64,000 bases of DNA from Ensifer sp. PDNC004 (GCF_016919405.1 NZ_CP070353.1:1054001-1118000); one strand, 5' to 3'. Counted from the stretch's first letter, positions 8,500 through 15,618 are shown. Translations and numbers: made by a program. The notes: generated from the letters alone by a model not told the origin.

Positions 8500-9935
8500 C
8501 AAAGCATCCTTTCCTGCGCGACGGCTGGCGCCTCAGACACGTATCGGGTTAGCTTCTCGTCGAAGCGGACATGTTTCTTGATGCGGGGATCTCCGAATCG
8601 GAGTTTCAGGCAACCGAGTTCTGCCTTGCCTTCCACTTCGGCCCCGAAGGTCTGGCGGAACCGAGTGCGTATGGACTCGGCGTCGCTCGTATCCTTCGCC
8701 GTATCCAGCTGACGGTTCATGTGAAGCTCTGCCCGGTAGAGATAGAAGATCGTATCGAACGGCTGGCGGGCAGCCTCGCCGCCGTAGAGGTCAGCCGGGA
8801 TAGGCCGGGGGTTGTCTCGGCGAAGGCCAGAGCCTGACCGCTGCTGCAAGACAAGCACCGCGGCGCTGTTGTCCTTGGCGAGGGATTTCAGCCGCTGGCC
8901 GATCGTGAGGGCCTTGGTGCCCTCGTCTGCTGGGCCCCCGTCCCACTTGATCGCCCGAATATGGTCAATGACGATCAGGGGCGTCTTGCCGTTGCGGTGC
9001 TTCTTCATGAACCGCTTGGCCTTGGCGCAGAGGCGCTCCACCGTGTCCTTCTCGCCGCAGTCGATGACGTCGAAAGGCTTCTGGAAGATCTTGCGGGCGA
9101 AGGCATAGCACTTCTCCACCTCATCCTGACTCAGGAGGTTGTCCAGCTGGCGCCGTAGCTCGGTGCCCAGGTTCTGCGCTGCCATTTGGGCCACGCATTC
9201 TTCGCGGGTCTGGTCGTAGCTGAGGATGAGAACAGGGTGGTCGGCGTCCAAGGCGCGGTAGACGATCTGCATCGTCAGGGATGTCTTGCCCTCGCCGCTG
9301 CTCGACAGGAGCCCGATCAGGCGTTTTTCTCGGAAAAGGTGATCGCTCAGGACAACCTCAAGCTCTTTCAGGGGGATCGGAACGCCGAGATTGGATTCGG
9401 CATTGCGCCCGCTGGTGATCGCCTGCAGGTATGTCTCGGCGGCTTCGTGGCTAGTGTCCGGTTCGCCTTCCAACGTCTTCATCACGTCTTCGAACCGCCC
9501 CCGCAGGGTGTCCACTTGATCCAGAATGTCGCCATCGGGAGAATGGGCCACCTCTTCCATGCGCTCGCCCAAAGCGATGCAAGCCCGCCGGGCGGCACAG
9601 TCCATGACGGCGGCTGCGAAGTGAGGGGCGTTGACAGCCGATACGGCATTGATGGCGAGGTGCGCCAGGTACTGGGACACCGTCATGTCGCCGACCATAC
9701 CTTGCGATATCAGCGTCTTGATCGTCACCGGGTTGATCAGGCGGCCAGCCTTTCGTTGCTCGGTCATCACATCGAATGTTTCGGCATGGATCGGCTCGAA
9801 GAAATGCCGGGGGTCGAGTGTCGACGGCAACGCGTCCATCACGTCGTTGTTGATGAAGATCGCCCCGAGCAGGGCTTGCTCTGCCTCGATGTTGTTGGGG
9901 AGTTCGCGGCGAAAGGTGGTGTCGTGCATGTTCAT
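8499..9935 (-). CDS. Replicative DNA helicase, DnaB type
   Basis: 478 aa. The N-terminal DnaB domain (NNIEAEQALLGAIFINNDVM, residues 14-33) is followed by a RecA-type motor with Walker A SSSGEGKTS at about 211-219 and Walker B LIVIDH at about 320-325, then a QQRSGSGLR loop. DnaB-family helicases unwind the fork ahead of the polymerase; a phage copy usually serves the phage origin. Start chosen at 9935, where it overlaps the methylase-like gene by ATGA; a longer frame upstream lies inside that gene. Slightly divergent from host DnaB in the P-loop. Confidence 0.93.
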   Translation of the reverse strand: MNMHDTTFRRELPNNIEAEQALLGAIFINNDVMDALPSTLDPRHFFEPIHAETFDVMTEQRKAGRLINPVTIKTLISQGMVGDMTVSQYLAHLAINAVSAVNAPHFAAAVMDCAARRACIALGERMEEVAHSPDGDILDQVDTLRGRFEDVMKTLEGEPDTSHEAAETYLQAITSGRNAESNLGVPIPLKELEVVLSDHLFREKRLIGLLSSSGEGKTSLTMQIVYRALDADHPVLILSYDQTREECVAQMAAQNLGTELRRQLDNLLSQDEVEKCYAFARKIFQKPFDVIDCGEKDTVERLCAKAKRFMKKHRNGKTPLIVIDHIRAIKWDGGPADEGTKALTIGQRLKSLAKDNSAAVLVLQQRSGSGLRRDNPRPIPADLYGGEAARQPFDTIFYLYRAELHMNRQLDTAKDTSDAESIRTRFRQTFGAEVEGKAELGCLKLRFGDPRIKKHVRFDEKLTRYVSEAPAVAQERML

Positions 9936-10504
9936 GCGGCCTCTCCGAATTTTCCTGTTTCGTCGCCGAAGTGATCCCAACCGGGTCGATCTGTGCGGGA
10001 AAACAGCTCCAGGCGCCGAGCGTTGGGCATTAGTTTTTCAGCCGCCTGATATGCTTCATCCGGTTTTCGGGAATGCTCTCGAGCTAGGCCAAGGAAGCCA
10101 GACCGAACGGACTTCGTGGTTTTGGGCTTGCCTCGAGTGCCGATGATAAAGGGCTCGTTGCTCGAGCGAAGGATGTAGCCAGTGCCGAAACCGATCTTGC
10201 CGTGAACGGTCGTCTTGAGCCATGTGCCGGCCGTCTTGAACTCGAAGCCCTGAGCGCGCATGACCTCGATCGCCTTGTCGAGCATGGGGTTGGTCGCCCA
10301 CATCCAGTGCAGAGCGTTATCGAGGCAGAGATCTAAGACGGGCAGAGCCTTGATCTCCTCGAGCGGCATGCATCGATAATGCGCCTGCGCTGACTTAGCT
10401 TCGCCCTTGCTCGAGCGCAGTTTGTAGCGCCACGCGAAGTCGGACATGATGAAATCGTACGTGTGGGGCTCGAGGTCTCCCCATGGCCAGTTGAAGAGCC
10501 TCAT
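9932..10504 (-). CDS. MT-A70 family adenine methyltransferase-like protein with altered DPPW motif
   Basis: 190 aa from the ATG overlapping the resolvase stop (ATGA). The fold is recognisable: YDFIMSDFAWRYKL near the N-terminus, ALHWMWATNPML, FGTGYILRSSNEPFIIGTRG, REHSRKPDEAY and RLELFSRTDRPGWDHFGDE. MT-A70 enzymes methylate adenine N6 using a DPPW catalytic motif; here the aligned residues 22-25 read DFAW. Either the enzyme uses a changed active site, acts as a binding subunit, or is inactive. If active it would modify phage DNA against host restriction. Confidence 0.85.
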   Translation of the reverse strand: MRLFNWPWGDLEPHTYDFIMSDFAWRYKLRSSKGEAKSAQAHYRCMPLEEIKALPVLDLCLDNALHWMWATNPMLDKAIEVMRAQGFEFKTAGTWLKTTVHGKIGFGTGYILRSSNEPFIIGTRGKPKTTKSVRSGFLGLAREHSRKPDEAYQAAEKLMPNARRLELFSRTDRPGWDHFGDETGKFGEAA

Positions 10505-11130
10505 GCCGCGCTCCCGAACAGATCGGCGCCGGCGGGCTTGATGTTGCGCGCCATCTGCAGCGCCACCCATGCGGGCTGATAACGGCCGGCGTGAACCTTC
10601 ATCGCCTTGACCTGGCAGCAGATCGCCAGAGCGCAGGCTTCCGCCGCATTGTGCGCAAGCGTCTTCTGGGGCGGCAGGGTGATGTTCATTTGCTCGCACG
10701 CGGCGATGGCGGCGCCCTTCCAGTCCTTCTTGCCCTTGCTGTCAAGCGGTGGCTTGAAGCCCTTGCCGTAGAAGGCCACGCGCCATGTCGCCGCCGGCAG
10801 CGTGCCATAGGGAATGCCGAAGTTGGCGAGCGTGGCGACGATCGCCGAGGTAGCCAGCCACGGATAAATCATGGCGTCGGCGCTGGTGTTGCCGATCTTG
10901 GCAAGGCTCTGCTCTTCGAGGACGGCAAAATCGGGCTTGCCGGCTTCCTTGTTGTCCATCAGTTCCTTGATAAACGTCTTGACCTTCAAGCCGATCTGGT
11001 CGGCCGTGTAATAGTGGTCGGCTTTATCGGGCATCTGGAAAACGCCGCAACGGATCGCCGAGTGATCCCGCGCGCAATCGCGCCATGCCCAGCCGGTGGT
11101 TTTCGAGGGGTCAAATGCGATCACCTTCAT
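10501..11130 (-). CDS. RuvC-like Holliday junction resolvase/nuclease
   Basis: 209 aa from the ATG at 11130, overlapping the upstream stop. It begins MKVIAFDPSKTTGWAW, the RNase H-fold first strand with its catalytic Asp, followed by VLEEQ and near residue 170 HNAAEACALAI, the places where RuvC-type enzymes carry the remaining acidic residues. The expected role is resolving branched DNA before packaging or recombination. It sits between a DNA-binding protein and the methylase-like gene in the replication block. Confidence 0.8.
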   Translation of the reverse strand: MKVIAFDPSKTTGWAWRDCARDHSAIRCGVFQMPDKADHYYTADQIGLKVKTFIKELMDNKEAGKPDFAVLEEQSLAKIGNTSADAMIYPWLATSAIVATLANFGIPYGTLPAATWRVAFYGKGFKPPLDSKGKKDWKGAAIAACEQMNITLPPQKTLAHNAAEACALAICCQVKAMKVHAGRYQPAWVALQMARNIKPAGADLFGSAA

Positions 11131-11480
11131 TGGCTCGCCTCCGCTGGAATGAGGCGATAGAAGACTTCGGACCCGCGCCCGCCGCCAGTTGTCACGATCG
11201 ACCAGCCGAAGCTTTCGACCAGCTTGCGGAGGCGGCACATCTGCGAATTGATCACGTTGTCGACGAGTTCCGGACCGCCGTCCGGTCGTTCGTCAAACAG
11301 AACCGAGATCAGCGAAGCCTTGGCCACGGTTCGGCCTATGCGCTTGGCGAGGAGATCGAGCATTGCGCGCTGCTGGCCGCGAGGGACGCGCTCCACAACC
11401 ATCTCGATCGGAGCAGCTTCACCGATGAAGCCGTTGCAGCATGGGCACGTGTAGGACTGTATGCGGGGGATGATGTTCAT
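11127..11480 (-). CDS. Winged-helix DNA-binding protein with a small zinc-knuckle-like start
   Basis: 117 aa from the ATG at 11480; the TTG three codons upstream is less likely. Residues 10-20 contain a CPCC pair. The rest resembles an OmpR-type winged helix (GQQRAMLDLLAKRIGRTVAK, then VDNVINSQMCRLRKLVESFG and a GGGRG-containing wing ending VFYRLIPAE). It is probably a phage regulator or an origin-binding protein. The stop overlaps the resolvase start. Confidence 0.7.
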   Translation of the reverse strand: MNIIPRIQSYTCPCCNGFIGEAAPIEMVVERVPRGQQRAMLDLLAKRIGRTVAKASLISVLFDERPDGGPELVDNVINSQMCRLRKLVESFGWSIVTTGGGRGSEVFYRLIPAEASQ

Positions 11481-11564
11481 CTTGACCAACCTTCGGAAGA
11501 AAACCGCAGCATTCGCGCTGCGCCAGGTGGCCCGCCGGGAGGTTGGGCGGGCTGGGAGGGACCG

Positions 11565-12119
11565 TCAGTCTTCGATATCGGTCTGGAACGGGTCGCCATC
11601 GCCGGGGTCGGCCGCCGGTTCCTCATTCGTCGCGGCGGCTTGGACGCGCGCCAGAATGTCGGGGATCTCGGTGTCGTATTCCTTGCGGCCAGCGTCGTAG
11701 CTTTCCAGCCAGAGCTTGTCGTCGACAGAGCCAGCGTCGTAGCTCGAGACGCGATCGAGACCCGTCAGGCCAGCATGGAAGCCCTTCGCTTGGATCATCT
11801 GCTCGCCGTCGACACGATCGACCTGGGACAGCAAGTCGCCGCCGCTGGTCGCCGGGATATAGCCGAGCCATTCGAGGTTCTCGCGCTCGGACTTGAGCTT
11901 ATCGACCGGCTTCTGCTGGTCTTCGGCGTTGAAGGATTTCAGGTAGTGGTCAAGCTTCTGCGCCGGGAAGCCGCTTGCCTTGGCGTTCTGACGGTTCGAT
12001 TTCTTCTGCTCGCCGAGCGCCTTGATCTGGGCCGCGATGTCGCGGTCCTTCTTGTGGTAGTAGGAGAACAGGATGCGGCGCTCGCGGGCTGCCTTCTCGG
12101 TGTCGTTGACCAGCATCAT
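11565..12119 (-). CDS. GapR-like coiled-coil DNA-associated protein (tentative)
   Basis: 184 aa starting MMLVNDTEKAARERRILFSY, overlapping the upstream stop by ATGA. Residues 20-90 follow the pattern of the DUF2312/GapR family: a charged helix, AKASGFPAQKLDHYLKSF, then a leucine-spaced helix ending ENLEWLGYIP. GapR clamps overtwisted DNA ahead of replication forks in alphaproteobacteria. The rest is acidic and lacks similarity I recognise. Position upstream of the resolvase and helicase fits a DNA role; the family call rests on pattern resemblance alone. Confidence 0.5.
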   Translation of the reverse strand: MMLVNDTEKAARERRILFSYYHKKDRDIAAQIKALGEQKKSNRQNAKASGFPAQKLDHYLKSFNAEDQQKPVDKLKSERENLEWLGYIPATSGGDLLSQVDRVDGEQMIQAKGFHAGLTGLDRVSSYDAGSVDDKLWLESYDAGRKEYDTEIPDILARVQAAATNEEPAADPGDGDPFQTDIED

Positions 12120-12445
12120 GCAAGCTCCTTTTCCAGACGGTCGAGAGCTTCGTTGGCCTTGCGGATGGCGAGGCCGGTTTCGTCGCTGGCGTCGTGAAGG
12201 CTGGGGAAGATGCCGGGGCCGTACGTCGGGCGCCCGCTGTCGCATACATCCTCGAAAGACGGACCTGACGGCCCCATAAGGCGCGACACGAGGGCATTCA
12301 CGCGATTGGAGAGACCGCTTGCCGCCTCCATGACGTTGCGTGCGTGCTCTACTGCGTTGAAATGCTGCTTTGCCGGCGGGTCGAGGGCGTAAGAGGTGGC
12401 CGCCCTGCCAGACGCGTACTCATGCTGTGGTTCCTTGTATGCCAT
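12116..12445 (-). CDS. Phage protein of unknown function
   Basis: 109 aa behind an AAAGGATAGGG ribosome site; the upstream stop is the next codon before its ATG. It has a predicted helix EHARNVMEAASGLSNRVNAL and a C-terminal charged helix (IRKANEALDRLEKELA). No motif recognised. Its stop overlaps the GapR-like gene start. Confidence 0.6.
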   Translation of the reverse strand: MAYKEPQHEYASGRAATSYALDPPAKQHFNAVEHARNVMEAASGLSNRVNALVSRLMGPSGPSFEDVCDSGRPTYGPGIFPSLHDASDETGLAIRKANEALDRLEKELA

Positions 12446-12832
12446 TCACCCTATCCTTTCTCGTGCCAGCCGAACCTTTTCAGCCAGCGCTTGAGCTTCA
12501 GCTTCCAAATGCTGCAGATCGTCATTGCTCTCGTACCGATCCCGATCCCGTTGAATTTCATGCTGCAAGGCCCGGATCTCAGCCTCGCAATATTCGAGAT
12601 ATGCCCGCCGGATGGTCGTGAACGCGTCGACCGTGATCGACTTCGCCCGCCCTGCCCGGAGATGCATGATTTGCCAGAAGGAGAGCCCGTGCTTACGAGC
12701 CAGACGCCGAACCGCATTTTCGACGTCCCCGTTGCCCGCGGTTTCCCGCGCAACCATCTTCTTCACATACTCTGCCGCTACCGCCGTACTCATGGCTTTG
12801 ATGCCCCGTTCGTGAATTTGATTCTCTGACAT
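12446..12832 (-). CDS. Small helix-turn-helix phage protein
   Basis: 128 aa from the ATG at 12832, preceded by AAGGAGCGC; the long frame upstream is non-coding. Residues 33-60 (NAVRRLARKHGLSFWQIMHL) look like a helix-turn-helix, followed by a long charged coiled coil (EIRALQHEIQRDRDRYESND to the end). Probably an early DNA-binding protein of unknown target. Confidence 0.6.
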   Translation of the reverse strand: MSENQIHERGIKAMSTAVAAEYVKKMVARETAGNGDVENAVRRLARKHGLSFWQIMHLRAGRAKSITVDAFTTIRRAYLEYCEAEIRALQHEIQRDRDRYESNDDLQHLEAEAQALAEKVRLARERIG

Positions 12833-12905
12833 CGTGAATGCGCTCCTTGCTGGATCCGATAATTTGAACTCATCGGAACCACCGCGGCGGCATTCACAAA
12901 AGGAG

Positions 12906-13130
12906 TTACTCGCGCCCCGCGTAAGCCACCCGGCCAGAACGGCTAAGGGGGACTTCCCGCACCGCGGGGACCAAGTTTGTTGAATATGGATCAGGACGAC
13001 CGAGGGCGGCGCAACGCTGGCTGGTAACTTGCTGAAGCGCTTCTGCCTCGGAGATCCGAAGAATATTAGCGATGGTCGCGGTATCGCGGCCAAGGCGAAA
13101 GAGTTGGAGAGCCGTAAGAGGGCGAGACAT
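12906..13130 (-). CDS. Small helix-turn-helix phage protein
   Basis: 74 aa. The first 40 residues (LTALQLFRLGRDTATIANIL then RISEAEALQQVTSQR) look like a short helix-turn-helix of the kind used to read repeated sites. The stop of the membrane protein upstream lies next to the start. The early leftward position suggests regulation; no target is visible. Confidence 0.6.
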   Translation of the reverse strand: MSRPLTALQLFRLGRDTATIANILRISEAEALQQVTSQRCAALGRPDPYSTNLVPAVREVPLSRSGRVAYAGRE

Positions 13131-13131
13131 G

Positions 13132-13338
13132 TCACACCTGAGAACGGCGAATGGAATCTTGAAGATCGTGATAGCGGCCCATCAGGGCCGTTTCTCGTTT
13201 CTGGGTCTCCTGCTGCTCGCGACGGAACGCCCGGAACATCGGCCCGATCGTCATCGCCAGAAGGATCACACCAACGATGCCGACGAACATCAGCAACGCC
13301 CAGAAGAGAGCCGGATACTGTTGGATGAAGTCGCTCAT
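13132..13338 (-). CDS. Single-span membrane protein of the early block
   Basis: 68 aa: a short N-terminus (MSDFIQQYPAL), one strong membrane segment (FWALLMFVGIVGVILLAMTI), then a basic and charged cytoplasmic tail. A GAGG ribosome site precedes it. It lies next to a second tiny membrane gene. Position in the early region argues against lysis and for superinfection exclusion or membrane anchoring, but this is inference. Confidence 0.6.
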   Translation of the reverse strand: MSDFIQQYPALFWALLMFVGIVGVILLAMTIGPMFRAFRREQQETQKRETALMGRYHDLQDSIRRSQV

Positions 13339-13345
13339 GACCGCC

Positions 13346-13459
13346 TCACAAGAACAGAACGAGAGCGACGAGGACGGCCAGAAGGCCCCAGATCCTCACC
13401 CATTCCGCCGCGTCAGCGGGGCTGATGAGTTCATGCATGAATTGCTCAAGCCAGGTCAT
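13346..13459 (-). CDS. 37-residue membrane protein of the early block
   Basis: A 37-codon frame beginning MTWLEQFMHELISPADAAEW and ending in a hydrophobic span (IWGLLAVLVALVLFL), with TAGGAGAG before the ATG. It lies between the HTH gene at 13469 and the next membrane gene, with 8- to 9-base gaps, so it fits the operon well. Function unknown. Confidence 0.5.
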   Translation of the reverse strand: MTWLEQFMHELISPADAAEWVRIWGLLAVLVALVLFL

Positions 13460-13468
13460 CTCGCTCTC

Positions 13469-13912
13469 CTAGAATGGGATTCCGTCATCGGCATCTTCGA
13501 CGACGCCGATTGTGATGATGCGTGGTCTTTCAGCCTTGAAAGCTTCGAGCGCCTCAAGGACAACGAACTGGATGCCAGGGTTCTGTCCCGCGAGACGCTT
13601 GGCCTCGTCGGCCGCTTGCGAGAACGAGTAGTGGCGGTAAGTCGGCTGCTGTTGCCCGATGCCGTAGACCATCCAGAACTTGTTGATAGGTTCCTCAGCG
13701 TCTTCCGGCTCTTCGATGCCTACGAGGTAGGCAAGGCTGCATTCCAGCGGACCACACAGAGCCCGAACAGTGTCGAGGCTGGGGGACCGGGATTTGCCGA
13801 TAAGGATGTCTCTGACCAAGGTCCGGTTTGCGCCGATTTCCTCAGCGACCGAGGTCGCGTTCTTGCCGGTCGCCTCAAGGCGGTATCGGATGCGCTCAAC
13901 AAGGGTGCTCAC
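13469..13912 (-). CDS. XRE-type helix-turn-helix regulator with C-terminal extension
   Basis: 147 aa from the GTG that overlaps the Cro-like stop (GTGA), chosen because GGAGG lies 8 bases before it; an ATG further upstream would overlap the previous gene by 28 bases. Residues 3-60 are an XRE domain (RYRLEATGKNATSVAEEIGA, then NRTLVRDILIGKSRSPSLDT). The C-terminal 80 residues have no recognised family. Second gene of the leftward early operon, so it may tune the switch. Confidence 0.75.
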   Translation of the reverse strand: MSTLVERIRYRLEATGKNATSVAEEIGANRTLVRDILIGKSRSPSLDTVRALCGPLECSLAYLVGIEEPEDAEEPINKFWMVYGIGQQQPTYRHYSFSQAADEAKRLAGQNPGIQFVVLEALEAFKAERPRIITIGVVEDADDGIPF

Positions 13913-14109
13913 GCCTGCACCTCCATCTCGAACCAATCAGAGACAGTTACCTGCCCTTCCGTGGCCTCGTGGATCCTTCGCATCATGTCGCGAGACGGGA
14001 ACCGCTTCCCGTTCACGTATCTGTTGATGGTGACCTGGGTGGCCCCGACGAGTTTGCCGAAAGCCTCATGAGTCAGATCGTTGTCGGAGATGTAGGTTTC
14101 TAGCTTCAT
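13909..14109 (-). CDS. Cro-like repressor
   Basis: 66 aa from the ATG at 14109 (an in-frame ATG at 14121 would lie inside operator O1). A single helix-turn-helix domain: LTHEAFGKLVGATQVTINRY then VNGKRFPSRDMMRRI. First gene of the leftward early operon and divergent from the CI-type repressor, with operators between the two. By analogy with lambdoid phages it should bind the same sites in a different order and favour lytic growth. Confidence 0.8.
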   Translation of the reverse strand: MKLETYISDNDLTHEAFGKLVGATQVTINRYVNGKRFPSRDMMRRIHEATEGQVTVSDWFEMEVQA

Positions 14110-14119
14110 GCCGATAACC

Positions 14120-14134
14120 ATACCAAACTGGTAT
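14120..14134. promoter_or_regulatory. Repressor operator O1
   Basis: A perfect inverted repeat ATACCA-AAC-TGGTAT just upstream of the Cro-like gene; the ATG at 14121 would lie inside it. It is one of five sites of the same design in the switch region and a likely target of the CI- and Cro-type proteins. Confidence 0.8.
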
Positions 14135-14150
14135 CGGAATGCAACGATTA

Positions 14151-14179
14151 TTTATACCAAAACGGTTTTTGAATACGAA
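14151..14179 (-). promoter_or_regulatory. Probable leftward early promoter
   Basis: On the leftward strand TTCGTA and TATAAA are 17 bases apart (forward coordinates 14174-14179 and 14151-14156). The -10 box is good and the -35 box weak. Operators O2 and O3 cover it, which would let the repressor block the leftward block. Confidence 0.4.
14154..14168. promoter_or_regulatory. Repressor operator O2
   Basis: ATACCA-AAA-CGGTTT: a full left half-site and a degraded right half-site of the ATACCA-N3-TGGTAT operator. It lies between the divergent Cro-like and CI-like genes, 34 bases centre to centre from O1. Confidence 0.65.
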
Positions 14180-14197
14180 ACCATTCTGGAATATCCT
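14169..14197 (+). promoter_or_regulatory. Repressor maintenance promoter
   Basis: TTGAAT at 14169-14174 and TATCCT at 14192-14197 are 17 bases apart. Transcription would begin at about 14204, the first base of the repressor ATG, giving a leaderless message. Operator O3 fills the spacer, so high repressor should shut it off. Confidence 0.5.
14178..14192. promoter_or_regulatory. Repressor operator O3
   Basis: AAACCA-TTC-TGGAAT, a two-mismatch form of the ATACCA-N3-TGGTAT operator, 24 bases centre to centre from O2 and inside the spacer of the promoter for the CI-type gene. Its weak match fits a low-affinity autoregulatory site. Confidence 0.55.
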
Positions 14198-14203
14198 TGG
14201 AAT

Positions 14204-14884
14204 ATGAATATGATCAAAGACTTACGTGAGGTGCTAGGAATGAGCCAGCAGCAGCTGGCCGAAGCCGCCGGCACTTCACAACCACAGATCAAGCGCCTGG
14301 AGTCGGGAGAACGGAAGCTCACCAAGGAGTGGGCCGAGCGCATTTCTGCGCATCTCAACGTCACGCCCGAGATTTTGATGTTCGGCTGGCCCGAGGATGA
14401 TCCGACCGTAACCCCTGCATACCCTAGTAACTCTGATGACCCGTTTGAGCTTCCCAACGCCAAGATTGGCGATAAGATAGTCGGTCATGGCCGGAAAATT
14501 CCGGTGTACGGCCAGGCAGTTGGTGGCGTTGATGGGGAGTTTCTGATGAACGGAACGGTTCTTTTCGAAGTAATGGCGCCTCCGGTCATCTCACATATCA
14601 GCGATGCCTATGCGGTAGCCGTCTCCGGCGAGTCCATGGCTCCCCGCTACGAGGACGGCGAAGTCTGTTTCATCGATCCAAGGCGACGGGTCCGAAAGGG
14701 CGATTACGTCGTCGCGCAGATCCGCGTCAACGAACACAGCATTCCGCACGCCTACGTGAAGAAGTTCGTGAGGCACAATTCGATCGAACTCGTGCTCGAG
14801 CAGTTCAATCCGCCTAAGGAGCTCCGTTTTCCGGCATCGAGCGTGGTCTCAGTGCATTTCATCGCGCTTGCGGGAATAGCTTGA
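14204..14884 (+). CDS. CI/LexA-type prophage repressor with S24 peptidase domain
   Basis: 226 aa from the ATG at 14204. Residues 4-55 form an XRE helix-turn-helix (LGMSQQQLAEAAGTSQPQIK). After a linker, the S24 peptidase domain shows VAVSGESM with the likely catalytic Ser144 and YVKKF with Lys186 or Lys187; a cleavage region AVGG lies near 105-108. Such repressors keep the prophage silent and cut themselves when RecA filaments form. The start has no clear ribosome site and may be leaderless. Confidence 0.93.
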   Translation: MNMIKDLREVLGMSQQQLAEAAGTSQPQIKRLESGERKLTKEWAERISAHLNVTPEILMFGWPEDDPTVTPAYPSNSDDPFELPNAKIGDKIVGHGRKIPVYGQAVGGVDGEFLMNGTVLFEVMAPPVISHISDAYAVAVSGESMAPRYEDGEVCFIDPRRRVRKGDYVVAQIRVNEHSIPHAYVKKFVRHNSIELVLEQFNPPKELRFPASSVVSVHFIALAGIA

Positions 14885-15111
14885 GCAAAGACGCGGCCAT
14901 AACGCACACGTCAGCCGTGGGGATTACAACTGCGGCTTTGGTTGCTTCGCTGGTTTCGACACTGCGCCGGAAAGGCGTTCTCACCGAACGAGACGAAATC
15001 GAGCTTTACGAGTTCGCGCTGTTGCTGATCGAGCAGCAAGGCGATGACGCTTTCGGCGTTTCGAAAATGGCTCGAGAACTGATCGAACAGCACCTCAAGC
15101 CTAAAGGATAG
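14881..15111 (+). CDS. Small protein coupled to the repressor gene
   Basis: 76 aa from a TTG that overlaps the repressor stop (TTGA). An alanine-rich helix (VGITTAALVASLVSTLRRKG) is followed by acidic and amphipathic helices (ERDEIELYEFALLLIEQQ). It would be made in the lysogen together with the repressor, so a maintenance or exclusion role is possible; no family recognised. Confidence 0.6.
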   Translation: MSKDAAITHTSAVGITTAALVASLVSTLRRKGVLTERDEIELYEFALLLIEQQGDDAFGVSKMARELIEQHLKPKG

Positions 15112-15159
15112 CCCTCACCTATCCTCATTTATCCTTCTCAAGAGCAGAACCAAAAAGAA

Positions 15160-15176
15160 ATAGACTCTCCGTCTAT
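15160..15176. repeat. Short perfect hairpin ATAGAC-N5-GTCTAT
   Basis: A 6-bp inverted repeat with a 5-base loop in the gap between the repressor unit and the convergent gene at 15248. There is no T-run on either side, so a protein-binding site is as likely as a weak terminator. Confidence 0.35.
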
Positions 15177-15198
15177 ATCAACCCCCGTCTTATATAGG

Positions 15199-15239
15199 GT
15201 TGCACCCCTGCAACATAAGATAGGTTGCACCCACGCAAC
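15199..15239. repeat. Two tandem palindromes GTTGCA-N4-TGCAAC type
   Basis: GTTGCACCCCTGCAAC at 15199-15214 is a perfect 6-4-6 palindrome. A second copy, GTTGCACCCACGCAAC at 15224-15239, keeps five pairs. Both are followed by ATAA and they repeat with a 25-base period. They lie just beyond the stop of the gene at 15248, in the only true gap of the switch region. The design suggests a protein-binding array rather than terminators. Confidence 0.6.
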
Positions 15240-15247
15240 ATAAAGCG

Positions 15248-15610
15248 TCAGTACGGCATCGCTATTCTGTACACGTTGCCGCCACGCTTCGCTCGATCGA
15301 CGAGCATGAATCCCCGCTTTTCCAACTCGATCACAACCCTGTGAACCGTCGTGCGCTCGCATCCAGTGTGCCGGCATATGTAGTCCATGCTGGCAAAGCA
15401 AAATGGCACGCTCGGCGTCATGAATGATCCTATGAAAAGTGCTGCCAGGCGCTCCTTCGGTGTGATGTCTACCATCTGTACCACGCGCCTGATCCACCGC
15501 CTCTGCAACCGCAGGAAAGACCCTACAGGCTCAGGCGGATAGCGCTTCAAGATTTCCCTGATTCGGCGAGTGTGATAGTCGGGCGATACCGAAATGGTTT
15601 TGTGCGTCAT
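15248..15610 (-). CDS. Winged-helix phage regulator or replication protein
   Basis: 120 aa. Residues 50-115 form a winged-helix domain (PKERLAALFIGSFMTPSVPF, then CRHTGCERTTVHRVVIELEK and RGFMLVDRAKRGGNVYRIAM). It is leftward, alone, and starts 8 bases from operator O4, so the prophage repressor should control it. It could be an activator or replication initiator that acts at the tandem palindromes beyond its 3' end. No closer family recognised. Confidence 0.7.
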   Translation of the reverse strand: MTHKTISVSPDYHTRRIREILKRYPPEPVGSFLRLQRRWIRRVVQMVDITPKERLAALFIGSFMTPSVPFCFASMDYICRHTGCERTTVHRVVIELEKRGFMLVDRAKRGGNVYRIAMPY

Positions 15611-15618
15611 GATTTTTT

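Noticed and set aside
11530..11552. GC-rich hairpin GCCCGCC-N9-GGCGGGC between two early phage genes
   Set aside because: No T-run and purine-rich surroundings; could be chance in high-GC DNA.
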